Assembly: GCF_029714945.1 (NCBI RefSeq)
Contig: NZ_CP121634.1
Span: 5,787,001-5,851,000 of the forward strand
DNA: 64,000 nucleotides
Reading direction: 5' to 3'
Source of the DNA: Bradyrhizobium sp. CIAT3101
GTDB taxonomy: Bacteria; Pseudomonadota; Alphaproteobacteria; Rhizobiales; Xanthobacteraceae
Made by a program: the position numbers and the translations under genes. The notes beneath the pieces were generated by a model, which worked only from the letters and a program-made list of their open reading frames with translations, ran no database searches and was not told the DNA's origin. Below are positions 1 to 8,346 of the stretch, in pieces (position 1 is the first letter of the stretch; every line of letters starts with the position of its first letter).

Positions 1-237
1 CGCAAGCCGCGTGGCCAGATCGGGGACGGCCGCGACCAGGCCGCGCAGCGCCGCAACGGTATCGTTCCATGTGCGCGCCATGTCCTGCTCGACATGTCCG
101 CCGGCGGACACCGTGTAACTGTTGGGCAGCGAGAACTCGCCGAGCTGCCGGCCTTCGCGCGTGAACGCAACCGTCTTGATCAGGGAGGTGCCGGCATCGA
201 TGCCGATGATGACGTCGCGGCTCGCCGAGGTTCGCAT
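1..237 (-). CDS. FGGY-family carbohydrate kinase, N-terminal part (cut by window edge)
   Basis: The first ~79 codons of a sugar or polyol kinase are present; the rest lies beyond the left edge. The N-terminus shows the FGGY phosphate-binding motif (IIGIDAGTSLIKTVAF, about residues 9-24) and the later EQDMARTWNDT segment typical of the family. The start ATG (237-235) lies only 2 nt after the stop of the upstream ABC ATPase gene, so it should be the last visible member of that operon and phosphorylate the imported substrate in the cytoplasm. The motif wording resembles EryA-type polyol kinases, but with so little sequence the substrate is only a guess. Confidence 0.85.
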   Translation of the reverse strand, partial: MRTSASRDVIIGIDAGTSLIKTVAFTREGRQLGEFSLPNSYTVSAGGHVEQDMARTWNDTVAALRGLVAAVPDLATRLA

Positions 238-239
238 GA

Positions 240-1361
240 TCAAGCCGCCTCCGCGTGGCGAACGCAGGTGCCGTCGACACCGAACAGATGCAGATGCCGC
301 GCCTCCAGCGCGAAGGGAATGATATCGCCGGGGCGCGCCGCGATCCTGCTCGGCGTCACCGCGATGAGAAGGTGGCCGTCGCACTCGCCCGCGACATGCG
401 ACTGGTCGCCCAGCCATTGATTGGACACGACGCGCACGCGGACATCACCGGCTCCGACGGTGATCTTCTGTGGCCGGATGCCGATGCGGATGCGCCTGCT
501 CTGCTCGAGCGCCCGGTCCACGCCCGGACCAAGTGTTCGTGCTTCGATATGGAACGCAACCTCGGGGCTGACCGAGAGGCGGAATCCGCCGTCGGCGCGG
601 GCGACCTCCGTCTCGAGCAGGTTCATCGGCGGTTCGCCAATGAAGCTCGCGACGAACAGATTCGCCGGATGCTCCTTCAGCTCCCTCTCGCTTGCGAACT
701 GCTGGAGCACGCCGTCTTCCATGACCGCGATGCGATCGGCGAGCGCGCTCGCCTCGGTCTGGTCGTGGGTGACGAAGATCGCCGTCATCCCGCGCTCGGC
801 CAGCAGTCCCTTGATCCGCCCGCGCAAGACCGCGCGGAGCTGCGGCTCAAGCTGGCCCATCGGCTCGTCCAGCAGATAGAGCTCAGCATCGCGCACCAGG
901 GCCCGCGCCAGCGAGACACGCTGCTGCTGCCCTCCCGAGATCGCGCGAGGATAGCTGTCCAGGATGTCCGAGATCTCGACGAGGCGCGCAATCGCCTCGA
1001 CGCGGCGCGAGACCTCGCCATGCGAGAGCTGCTGCGCCTTCAAGGCAAACGCGATGTTCTCGCGAACCGTGAGCGGCGGGTAGAGCGAATAGCCTTCGAA
1101 CGCCATCGCCACCCTGCGCCTGGCGGGCGGCAATTCATCGATGCGCCGCTGGCCGAGCGCAATCGCCCCCGAGGTGACGCTTTCGAAGCCCGCGATCATC
1201 CGCAAGGTCGAGGTCTTGCCGCAGCCCGACGAGCCCAGCAGCGCGACGATCTCGCCCTTCCCGACCTCCATGTCGAGCGCGCGCACGGCATGGACCGGCG
1301 CCTTGCCGCGGCTCTGGTAGACCTTGTCGACGTTCCTGATCTCGAGCATACCCATGGTCAT
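240..1361 (-). CDS. ABC sugar/polyol transporter ATP-binding protein (second ATPase)
   Basis: A 373-aa nucleotide-binding subunit of a CUT1-type importer. It has Walker A (GSSGCGKT, residues 43-50), signature ISGGQQQR (141-148), Walker B with catalytic Glu (LLDEP, D165/E166) and the H-loop His (THD, H199). The usual Q-loop glutamine is Glu89 (FEGYSLYPP). The C-terminal ~130 residues form the regulatory OB domain of the MalK/UgpC type. The ATG at 1361 is preferred because GGGAG lies at a normal distance upstream; ATGs at 1355 and 1349 are possible. It follows the other ATPase gene by 10 nt, and the pair probably forms a heterodimer, as in GlpS/GlpT glycerol transporters. Confidence 0.93.
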   Translation of the reverse strand: MTMGMLEIRNVDKVYQSRGKAPVHAVRALDMEVGKGEIVALLGSSGCGKTSTLRMIAGFESVTSGAIALGQRRIDELPPARRRVAMAFEGYSLYPPLTVRENIAFALKAQQLSHGEVSRRVEAIARLVEISDILDSYPRAISGGQQQRVSLARALVRDAELYLLDEPMGQLEPQLRAVLRGRIKGLLAERGMTAIFVTHDQTEASALADRIAVMEDGVLQQFASERELKEHPANLFVASFIGEPPMNLLETEVARADGGFRLSVSPEVAFHIEARTLGPGVDRALEQSRRIRIGIRPQKITVGAGDVRVRVVSNQWLGDQSHVAGECDGHLLIAVTPSRIAARPGDIIPFALEARHLHLFGVDGTCVRHAEAA

Positions 1362-1371
1362 CGCGCTCCCA

Positions 1372-2478
1372 TCATGCCGCCTGCCGCCGATGCGGCAGGC
1401 CGACGCGCAGGCCAGTCGTGCGGTCGAACAGCAGAGCCGCCTCCGGCGCGAAGCGAACGAAGATACCGTCCTCGGCGGTCGCCATCGGTGAGTCCTGCGG
1501 CAGTGCCGCGAGCCATTCGGACCCATCGGAGAAGCGCAACAGCAGCACCGCTTTCTCATGCATCGGCGTGATCGCAACGACGCGCGCAGGAATCGCATTT
1601 TCGCTCGCCTCGCGGGTGATGACGAGATCGTCCGGGCGCACGCCGAGCCAGCAAGGACCATGATCTGCAGCCTGACGATCGGCGGCTTCAAGTCGAACCG
1701 CGGTGCCGGCGACCTGCGCGTTGAGAAAGCCCTGCGCCGCGACCGGCTCGACTTCGGACAGATTGATGTTGGGATCGCCGAACAGCCGCGCTACGGCAAC
1801 GGAAGCCGGCTTCGCGTAGATCTCCTCGGGGCGCGCGATCTGCACCAGGCGTCCGTCGATCAGGACGGCGATCCGGTCCGCGATCGCCATAGCCTCGCGA
1901 TAATCCTGGGTCACGTAGAGAACGGCGGCCGAGCTCCGACGCAGCAGGCTCGGCAGTTCGAGCCGCATCTCGTAGCGGAGCTTTGCATCGACGTTGCGCA
2001 AGGGATCATCGAGCAGCAGCACATCCGGATTGCCGATCAGCGCGCGCGCGAGCGCCGTGCGCTGCTTCTGCCCGTTCGACAATTCACGGGGCCTATGGCC
2101 GAGGACGTGCTCGATCTTCAGGAGCCGGCTGATCGATTTGACCCGGGACGCGACCTCGCCCGCGGCCGCCTTGGCGCGCAAGCCGCTTGCAATGTTGTCC
2201 TGCGCGCTCATGTGCGGGAACAGTGCAAAGTTCTGAAATGCCATGCCGATCCCGCGCCGCTCCGGCGGAGCGTCCACGATCGACTGACCGCCGACCAGGA
2301 TATCCCCTTCATCGGGCTCGAACATGCCGGCGATCATCCGCAGCAGCACGGTTTTACCGCTGCCGGATGGGCCGAACACCGCGACGATCTCGCCAGGCTC
2401 GACCGCCAGTGACAGATCCTCGGCACAGCGGACCGGGCCGAACGACTTGCCGACGGCATTGAGTTCGAGACGCGCCAT
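1372..2478 (-). CDS. ABC sugar/polyol transporter ATP-binding protein with altered catalytic site (first ATPase)
   Basis: A 368-aa MalK-like subunit. Walker A is intact (GPSGSGKT, 36-43) and so is the Q-loop (Q82). The signature reads LSNGQ (133-137), Walker B reads LLLDDP so the catalytic Glu is Asp158, and the H-loop His is replaced by Gln191 (VTQD). It lies 3 nt after the permease gene. Because the partner ATPase at 240-1361 keeps Glu and His, the two likely form an asymmetric dimer with one degenerate and one competent ATP site. The family assignment is firm; the effect on catalysis is inferred. Confidence 0.93.
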   Translation of the reverse strand: MARLELNAVGKSFGPVRCAEDLSLAVEPGEIVAVFGPSGSGKTVLLRMIAGMFEPDEGDILVGGQSIVDAPPERRGIGMAFQNFALFPHMSAQDNIASGLRAKAAAGEVASRVKSISRLLKIEHVLGHRPRELSNGQKQRTALARALIGNPDVLLLDDPLRNVDAKLRYEMRLELPSLLRRSSAAVLYVTQDYREAMAIADRIAVLIDGRLVQIARPEEIYAKPASVAVARLFGDPNINLSEVEPVAAQGFLNAQVAGTAVRLEAADRQAADHGPCWLGVRPDDLVITREASENAIPARVVAITPMHEKAVLLLRFSDGSEWLAALPQDSPMATAEDGIFVRFAPEAALLFDRTTGLRVGLPHRRQAA

Positions 2479-2481
2479 GCT

Positions 2482-3339
2482 TCAGCCTTTCACCGCACCG
2501 AGCGACAGCCCCTCGACCAGATAGCGCTGCGCGTAAAGCGCGAGCAGCAAGGTCGGCGTGACCGAGAGCACGATTGCGGCCGCGATCTGGCCGTACTGGA
2601 TGCCGGACGCCGTGACGAAGGCCAGCGCGCCCACCGTGACCGGCTGCTTGTCAGCCGAGGCCAGGATCAGCGCGAACACGAAATTGTTCCAGCAGAAAAT
2701 GAATGACAGCAGGCCGGCCGCCGCGATGCCAGGGCCGGCGAGCGGCACGGCGATACGCGTGAAGGCCTCGCGCCAGGAATGCCCCGCAAGCCGATAGGCG
2801 TGCTCGATGTCCGGGCTGATGTCCTCGAAATAGCCGCGCACGATCCACAGGATCAGCGGCAGCGCAATGAGCTGGTAGACCCAGACGATGCCAAAGTAAG
2901 TGTCGCTGAGACCGAGCTGCTGATAGTAAAGCGACAGCGGCAGCAACACGAGCAACGGCGGCGCAAATCGGAACGACAGCAGCGTGAATGCGATGGTCTC
3001 GCCGAGCCGGAACTTGAACCGCGCAAAGGCATAGGCCGCGGGCACACCAAGCACCAGGGCCAGGAGCACCGCCGCGCTCGACAGCACAAAGCTGTTCATG
3101 AGGTTGCGCATGAAGGAAATCTCGAGATTGCCCGCGGTGGTGCGGAGCTGGCCCGAGATCAGCGCCTGGTAGTTCGCGAGCGTCGGCTCGAACAGGATGT
3201 GCGGCGGAATTCGCAGGATCTGCTCGTTGGTCTGGAACGACATCATGAGAATCCAGACGATCGGGAACATGAAGAACACGAGCACGAGCGCCAGCGCCAC
3301 GCCGCGGAAGATGCGCCCTGCGAGACTGGAATGATCCAT
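2482..3339 (-). CDS. ABC sugar/polyol transporter inner-membrane permease (MalG-type)
   Basis: About 285 aa with an N-terminal membrane segment (VALALVLVFFMFPIVWILMM) and some five further hydrophobic helices. The cytoplasmic EAA-type loop near the C-terminus reads HAYRLAGHSWREAFTRIAVPLAGPG, a relaxed form of the consensus that contacts the ATPase. The start at 3339 is chosen over upstream options because GGAGAGG precedes it and because it begins 17 nt after the stop of the other permease gene. It pairs with the 310-aa permease to make the membrane channel. Confidence 0.92.
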   Translation of the reverse strand: MDHSSLAGRIFRGVALALVLVFFMFPIVWILMMSFQTNEQILRIPPHILFEPTLANYQALISGQLRTTAGNLEISFMRNLMNSFVLSSAAVLLALVLGVPAAYAFARFKFRLGETIAFTLLSFRFAPPLLVLLPLSLYYQQLGLSDTYFGIVWVYQLIALPLILWIVRGYFEDISPDIEHAYRLAGHSWREAFTRIAVPLAGPGIAAAGLLSFIFCWNNFVFALILASADKQPVTVGALAFVTASGIQYGQIAAAIVLSVTPTLLLALYAQRYLVEGLSLGAVKG

Positions 3340-3356
3340 CGCCGCCTCTCCGCCTC

Positions 3357-4289
3357 TCACGCGTGACCGTGGGCGCGTGCCCGCAGCCGCAGCCAGTTCT
3401 TGATAAAGATGTTCGAGAGAATGTTGGTGATCAGCCAGAGGATCATCAGCAGCGCCGCCGAACGGCCGACATTGGTGTACTGAAAGAATTCGAGATAGGC
3501 CTGAACCTGGAACACCATCAGCCGGTCGCCGGGGCCGCCTTGCGTCATCGCATAAATGATGTCGAACTGCTGGATGGAATCGAGCAGGCGAAACAGCGAG
3601 GCCGTGATGATGTAAGGCGCGAGCATCGGCAGCGTGATGCGGAAGAACACGAAGCTCGCGGGCACGCCATCGAGCGCCGCCGCCTCGAACGGTTGCCGCG
3701 GCAGCGAGCGCAAGCCCGCCAGCAGCAGGATCATGATGAAGGGCGTGTAGACCCAGACGTCGACCAGGACGACCGTGAACAGCGCGCTCGAGGGATCGGA
3801 CGCCCATTTGAAGTCACGCACGCCGAGCAGGCCGATGAGATAAGACAGGATGCCGAAGCTGGGATTTGTCATCAGCTTCCACATCAGCGCCGCGATGGCG
3901 GGCGCCGTCATCAACGGCAACAACAGCACGATCGACACCGCATTGTGAAAGCGGGTCGGCCGCCGCAGCAGCAGGGCGATGCCGAGGCCGAGCAGCAGCT
4001 CGAGCACAACCGTCAGCGCCGTATAGGTGAGCGAGATGCGAAGCGTATTCCAGAAGGCCGGATCGGAAAGAAAGTCGATGTAATTGTCGACGCCGATGAA
4101 GCCGCGCAAATAAGGCAGGTTCAACCGGTAGCGCTGGAGCGAATAGACTGCGGCCGTCACGAAGGGCACGAGGATAGCGATGCAGACGAGCAGCGCCGGC
4201 AGGCTCAGCACGTAAGGCAGAAGGCGTCCGCGCAGCCTCGTGGTGCGGCGCGGAAGCACGTTCGTCTGGGACAACTGGGCCATGCTCAT
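3357..4289 (-). CDS. ABC sugar/polyol transporter inner-membrane permease (MalF-type)
   Basis: A 310-aa permease with six predicted membrane helices, the first at about residues 25-48 (YVLSLPALLVCIAILVPFV). The EAA loop is well conserved (EAAALDGVPASFVFFRITLP). A second ATG two codons inside (4283) could also serve as start. It is the first permease gene after the binding-protein gene, separated from it by 138 nt that hold strong hairpins, which suggests that its expression is set lower than that of the binding protein. Confidence 0.92.
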   Translation of the reverse strand: MSMAQLSQTNVLPRRTTRLRGRLLPYVLSLPALLVCIAILVPFVTAAVYSLQRYRLNLPYLRGFIGVDNYIDFLSDPAFWNTLRISLTYTALTVVLELLLGLGIALLLRRPTRFHNAVSIVLLLPLMTAPAIAALMWKLMTNPSFGILSYLIGLLGVRDFKWASDPSSALFTVVLVDVWVYTPFIMILLLAGLRSLPRQPFEAAALDGVPASFVFFRITLPMLAPYIITASLFRLLDSIQQFDIIYAMTQGGPGDRLMVFQVQAYLEFFQYTNVGRSAALLMILWLITNILSNIFIKNWLRLRARAHGHA

Positions 4290-4320
4290 GATGATACGGG
4301 ATCACGCGTTTGCTTCAACA

Positions 4321-4392
4321 CCGCCGGCCCGGACCGGACAGGCGTTCCGAACCGGCGGGTCGGCGTGGTGCGGAGGAATCAGGCACCACGCC
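4321..4392 (-). promoter_or_regulatory. Intercistronic stem-loops between binding-protein and permease genes
   Basis: Directly after the binding-protein gene (read leftward) is a perfect 10-bp stem, GGCGTGGTGC (4362-4371) with GCACCACGCC (4383-4392), around an 11-nt loop. It is followed by a 7-bp stem, CCGCCGG (4321-4327) with CCGGCGG (4352-4358). No T-tract follows, so a full terminator is unlikely. In binding-protein-dependent operons such elements commonly protect the upstream message or cause partial termination, giving excess binding protein. Confidence 0.6.
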
Positions 4393-4427
4393 AAAGGTCG
4401 ATCAAGGCTGGTTCAACCAGGGCAGTC

Positions 4428-5867
4428 TCAACCGAGGCCTGCCTGCTTGAGCTGACGGTTGATACTGTCGGCGAGCTTGTCCAGCCCTTCGTCGACGCTG
4501 ACCTCTTTGGCGACCATCTTCTGGAGCGAAGCCGCCCATTCCGTCGTCAGGTCGAAGAACAGAGGCTGCGCCGTGAAATAGATCTTGGCGCCCGGCGACG
4601 AGAGGTCATGCTGCTCGAGATAGCCTGGGTAGGATTTCGCGATGCGGTCGCGGAATTCCGAGTCCTTCCACACCGACGCGCGCACCGGATTGACGAAGTC
4701 CATCTTGCGGGCGCCGAACAAGTCGTGCTCGGTTGAGGCCGCCCATTGCATGAACAGCCAGGCCGCGTCCTTCTGCTTGGAGAAGCTCGACATTGCGAGC
4801 GACCAGATCCAGACGTTCGGCGTCGGCGCCTTGGCGGCCGGATTCGCGGCAAAGGGCGCGTAACCGAGATTGCCCTTCTCCTTGTTGTCGCCGCCGTTCA
4901 TGAAGTAGCCGAGAATGTCGGCGTCGAAGATCATGCCGGAGGCGCCTGCGCCGAGATCCGTGCCGACCTGATACCAGGTGTAGGTCGACCAGTTCTTCGG
5001 GCCCGAGGTCTGGATCATCTTGACCCATTTCTCGTGGAACTCCTTCGAGGCCTTGGTGTTCATGGCGGCCTTCAGCTTGCCGCCGTCCATCACAAAATCC
5101 TTCTGGCCGAAATTCGAATAGGCCGAGAGGAAGCCGGGATGGATGGTCGCCCAGGAGCGCGAGCCGCGAACGCCGACGCCATAGGGGCCGCCCGCGTCCT
5201 TGGTGATCTTCGCGGCTACATCGAGCAAGTCGTCGAGATTCTTCGGCGGCTTGACGCCGACCTTGTCGAAGATATTGCGATTGTAGGCGATGTTGTTGAG
5301 CTCATAGCCCCAGGGGATGCACCACTGCTTGGCCTTGCCCGAACCGAGTTCTGAGCCCGCAACGCCGTCCCATGCCGTCGAGGAGCGAAGGCCGGGCAGC
5401 ACATCGTCCCAGGCGAAGGCCGGGTTGGTCTTGGCGGGGTCCTTGATGTAGGTGTTGAGATCCTCGATCCAGCCGGCCGGACCGTAGGTCCAGGTCATGT
5501 AGGCGCCGGTCATGAAGGCATCGTACTGATCCGACTTCGAGGACAGCGCCGCCGTCACCTTGTCGAAATAGACGTCCTCCGGGAAGATGTCGTAGGTGAC
5601 GTTCATCCCGGTCAGCGCCTTGAAGGCCTCGATATCGCCGATCATCGCATCGACATAGGGATGCTTGTTCAGCAACAGCTTGACGCTCTTGCCGCTATAG
5701 GCCTTCCAGTTGAAGTCTGCGGCCATGGCCCGCGACATCGCGGAGACATAGGCCGAGTTTGCGGCTACGCCGGCGATGCCGAGCTTGGCGGCGCCATCCA
5801 GCAGATCACGCCGACTGATGCGTTTGGCAGCGTAGGAGTCGAACAGATTCTTCTCTCGATCGAACAT
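4428..5867 (-). CDS. ABC transporter extracellular solute-binding protein (CUT1 family, Tat-type leader)
   Basis: A 479-aa periplasmic receptor of the family-1 sugar-binding fold. The N-terminus carries a twin-arginine motif (ISRRDLLDGA, RR at 19-20) followed by a weakly hydrophobic stretch, so Tat export is likely. The body shows typical features of the family, such as WGYELNNIAYNRNIFDKVG and a C-terminal region with AAWLFMQWAAS. It begins 22 nt after the regulator gene, so the regulator and transporter are co-transcribed. Ligand: a sugar or polyol, judged only from the kinases, aldolase and ATPase pair around it. Confidence 0.93.
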   Translation of the reverse strand: MFDREKNLFDSYAAKRISRRDLLDGAAKLGIAGVAANSAYVSAMSRAMAADFNWKAYSGKSVKLLLNKHPYVDAMIGDIEAFKALTGMNVTYDIFPEDVYFDKVTAALSSKSDQYDAFMTGAYMTWTYGPAGWIEDLNTYIKDPAKTNPAFAWDDVLPGLRSSTAWDGVAGSELGSGKAKQWCIPWGYELNNIAYNRNIFDKVGVKPPKNLDDLLDVAAKITKDAGGPYGVGVRGSRSWATIHPGFLSAYSNFGQKDFVMDGGKLKAAMNTKASKEFHEKWVKMIQTSGPKNWSTYTWYQVGTDLGAGASGMIFDADILGYFMNGGDNKEKGNLGYAPFAANPAAKAPTPNVWIWSLAMSSFSKQKDAAWLFMQWAASTEHDLFGARKMDFVNPVRASVWKDSEFRDRIAKSYPGYLEQHDLSSPGAKIYFTAQPLFFDLTTEWAASLQKMVAKEVSVDEGLDKLADSINRQLKQAGLG

Positions 5868-5889
5868 TGTAACCTCCCATTGTGCGCGT

Positions 5890-6894
5890 TTACTTTCCCT
5901 TGCGGCCCTTGTTTTTGGCCTTGTTATTCTTGTCCTTGCCGGCTGTTGCCTCCGGCTTGTCGGTTGCGAGGGCCTGAGCGGTCGCCTCGTCGATAATCAG
6001 GCCGTGCAGCAGGCGGCTGCGCAGCACCGCGCGCAGCGCCGTGACCTTGGCCAGTCCGCCGCCGACGGCGACGATGCGGTGTTTCCTTAAGTCCGCCGCC
6101 TCCATCGAAGTGGCACGCGCCGACAGGTCGATGTCGAGCATCTCGCCATCGGCGTTGAAGAAATGTCCGAGCAGGTCAGCGCAGGCGCCCGCGCGCTTCA
6201 GCTCCACAACCTCGTCGGGCTTGATCATGCCGCTCGAGACCAGGAACCCCTCGGCATGGATCTGTCCGATGCCGACGAACAGGAGCGAGGCCTTGCGGGC
6301 GAGCGCAAACACGTCGGCGATGCCGTATTGCTGCATCAGCACGGCGCGGTCGGCGACCGAGTTGGCGAACACCGGCACCGGCAACAGATAGGCCTCCGCC
6401 CCGGTACGCTCCGCCAGCCGATGAATGACATCGAATGGATTGGCGGCGAATTTCCGCGTCAATCCACCGAGCAGCGAGACGAATTGCACCTCGCGCGCAG
6501 GTGTCTGCGGTAACTGTTCGACCACGGCCGCGAGCGTGCGGCCGTGGCCGACGCCGATGATCTTGTGCTCGCCGCGTTCGAGGATCTGCCGCAGGAAGCT
6601 CGCACCCTCGAGCGCCAGGGCCTTCAGCGGCAGGTCCCCCTCCCCGAGATCGGGCGCGACACGGCAGAAGGCGAGGCCGTAGCGCTCGGTCAGCGTGTTC
6701 TCCAGCGCGACGCATTCGGCCACCGGTCCTTCGACGAAGACGCGGATCATGCCCTCGCGGCTCGCGCGCGCGATCAACCGATGCGCCTTGGTGCTCTGGA
6801 TGTTGAGGCGGTCGGCGACCTCCGACTGGGTCAGTCCGGCGGCGAAATACAGCCATGCCGCCCGCGTCGCGAGCGACGCTTCTCCGTCAACCAT
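5890..6894 (-). CDS. SorC-family transcriptional regulator
   Basis: A 334-aa regulator with an N-terminal helix-turn-helix (GLTQSEVADRLNIQSTKAHR) and a SorC-type sugar-phosphate-binding domain (IIGVGHGRTLAAV, VSLLGGLT, FVGIGQI, VAVGGGLAK). The C-terminus is a Lys-rich tail (KDKNNKAKNKGRKGK). The ATG at 6894 is chosen. An in-frame TTG at 6942 would add 16 residues but would overlap the proposed operator. The gene is first in the transporter operon and divergent from the kinase-HAD-aldolase operon, so it most likely controls both in response to a phosphorylated sugar. Confidence 0.88.
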   Translation of the reverse strand: MVDGEASLATRAAWLYFAAGLTQSEVADRLNIQSTKAHRLIARASREGMIRVFVEGPVAECVALENTLTERYGLAFCRVAPDLGEGDLPLKALALEGASFLRQILERGEHKIIGVGHGRTLAAVVEQLPQTPAREVQFVSLLGGLTRKFAANPFDVIHRLAERTGAEAYLLPVPVFANSVADRAVLMQQYGIADVFALARKASLLFVGIGQIHAEGFLVSSGMIKPDEVVELKRAGACADLLGHFFNADGEMLDIDLSARATSMEAADLRKHRIVAVGGGLAKVTALRAVLRSRLLHGLIIDEATAQALATDKPEATAGKDKNNKAKNKGRKGK

Positions 6895-6936
6895 CGGCAG
6901 CCTGTCGGAAGGTGTCGCCACGTCGGAAAAGCCCGC

Positions 6937-6970
6937 TTGCAATTTTCTTCACATCTTGCAAAAAATTGCA
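6937..6970. promoter_or_regulatory. Probable SorC-regulator operator in divergent promoter region
   Basis: Within the 171-nt gap between the divergent operons lie three TTGCA/TGCAA half-sites. One is TTGCAA at 6937-6942; the other two form the inverted repeat TGCAA-AAAA-TTGCA at 6957-6970. The block is locally AT-rich in an otherwise GC-rich region. The location and symmetry fit an operator for the adjacent SorC-type regulator. No direct binding evidence exists. Confidence 0.5.
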
Positions 6971-7065
6971 GAGACCGATCGGGACGTCAATCCCCCAAAC
7001 GTGCTGCGGTGCAATCGTCGGGCGCGTTACGGTCAGTGCGGTTGTCGTTACGCTGTGGAGGTCGA

Positions 7066-8346
7066 ATGGCAGGCGTGTTCCTCGGCATCGACGTCGGAAC
7101 CGGTGGGGTTCGCGCCTGCGCCGTCGATGGGCGTGGCGATTTACTTGGGATGGAAACGGCGACCCTGCCGCCGCCGCGACAGGACGGCCATGCGATCGAT
7201 CAGGATCCTGAGCTCTGGTGGCATGCAACGGTGGTTGCGATCTGCAAGCTCGGTCGCAGCATCGATCTCCGGACGGTCGAGCGCCTTTGCGTTGACGGCA
7301 CGTCCGGCACTCTCCTGATGATCGACGCTGCGGGTCGGCCTTGCACGCCGGGCCTCATGTACAACGATGCGCGCGCGGCAACTGAGGCGGCCCGCATTGC
7401 GGCCGTCGCGCCTGCGGACAGCGGCGCACACGGCGCGAGTAGCGCGCTTGCGAAGCTCCTGCATTTGTCTGATCGCAGCGAGGCGCGCGAGGCACGTTTT
7501 GCCGTGCATCAGGCCGACTGGATCGCCGGTCGGCTCGCCGGACATCATGGCATCAGCGACGAGAACAACGTCCTGAAGCTCGGCTACGATCCCATGGCAC
7601 GTGCCTGGCCGGTCTGGCTCGACGAACTCGGCGTCAGGCGCGAGCTGCTGCCGAAGGTGCTGGTCCCCGGCACGTCATTTGCGAATGTCGACCCCACGAT
7701 CGCAGCTACGCTCGGCCTGTCGCCATCAGCGCTCGTCGCAGCCGGCACCACCGATGGCGTCGCCGCCTTCATCGCGACGCGGGCTGACGCGCCCGGCGAT
7801 GCCGTCACCTCGCTCGGCACGACGCTTGTCGTGAAGCTGCTTGCGACGCAGCCGATCTTCGCCGCCAATCAGGGCGTCTATTCGCACCGGCTCGGCGAGC
7901 GTTGGCTCGCGGGCGGCGCCTCCAATTCCGGCGGCGGCGCATTGCTGTCGCATTTCACGGCCGCCGACATGGAGCGGCTGACGCCGCAGCTGCGGCCGGA
8001 AGCGCCGACCGGGCTCGATTACTATCCGCTTCCCAAGCCCGGCGAACGCTTTCCCATCGCCGATCCGGCATTGCCGGCCAGGATCACGCCGCGTCCTGCG
8101 GAGGACCACCGCTTCTTCCAGGCGCTTCTCGAAGGTATCGCGGGGGTCGAAGCCCTCGCCTATCAGCGCCTGGCGGAGCTGGGGGCGCCGAAACTGCGGC
8201 GTGTCATCAGCATCGGCGGCGGCGCGAAGAACGCGGCATGGACCGAGATCAGACGACGCGCGCTCGGTGTTCCCGTGACCATCGCCGAGGAGACGGAGGC
8301 AAGCTACGGTGCAGCGCTGTTGGCCTTGCGAGGAGGCCCGCCATGA
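7066..8346 (+). CDS. FGGY-family carbohydrate kinase (ribulokinase-like)
   Basis: A 426-aa kinase with the FGGY N-terminal nucleotide fold (LGIDVGTGGVRACAV, residues 6-20), the sugar-contact segment VDGTSGTLLMID (76-87) and MYNDARA (98-104). Further on are the catalytic-domain motif AAGTTDGVAAF and the C-terminal adenosine-binding loop IGGGAKN. The VDGTSGT and MYNDARA wording is like that of D-ribulose-type kinases, so a ketopentose or related sugar is likely. The start at 7066 has GGAGG at 7056-7060. Its stop overlaps the next gene's start (ATGATG at 8343-8348), so translation is coupled to the HAD protein. Confidence 0.9.
   Translation: MAGVFLGIDVGTGGVRACAVDGRGDLLGMETATLPPPRQDGHAIDQDPELWWHATVVAICKLGRSIDLRTVERLCVDGTSGTLLMIDAAGRPCTPGLMYNDARAATEAARIAAVAPADSGAHGASSALAKLLHLSDRSEAREARFAVHQADWIAGRLAGHHGISDENNVLKLGYDPMARAWPVWLDELGVRRELLPKVLVPGTSFANVDPTIAATLGLSPSALVAAGTTDGVAAFIATRADAPGDAVTSLGTTLVVKLLATQPIFAANQGVYSHRLGERWLAGGASNSGGGALLSHFTAADMERLTPQLRPEAPTGLDYYPLPKPGERFPIADPALPARITPRPAEDHRFFQALLEGIAGVEALAYQRLAELGAPKLRRVISIGGGAKNAAWTEIRRRALGVPVTIAEETEASYGAALLALRGGPP

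Noticed and set aside
255..1571. Long + strand frames over the ABC ATPase genes, also at 1558-2412 and 3363-4736
   Set aside because: These are antisense shadows in GC-rich coding DNA, with Arg/His/Asp-rich composition and no recognisable domain, while the opposite strand has clear family motifs.
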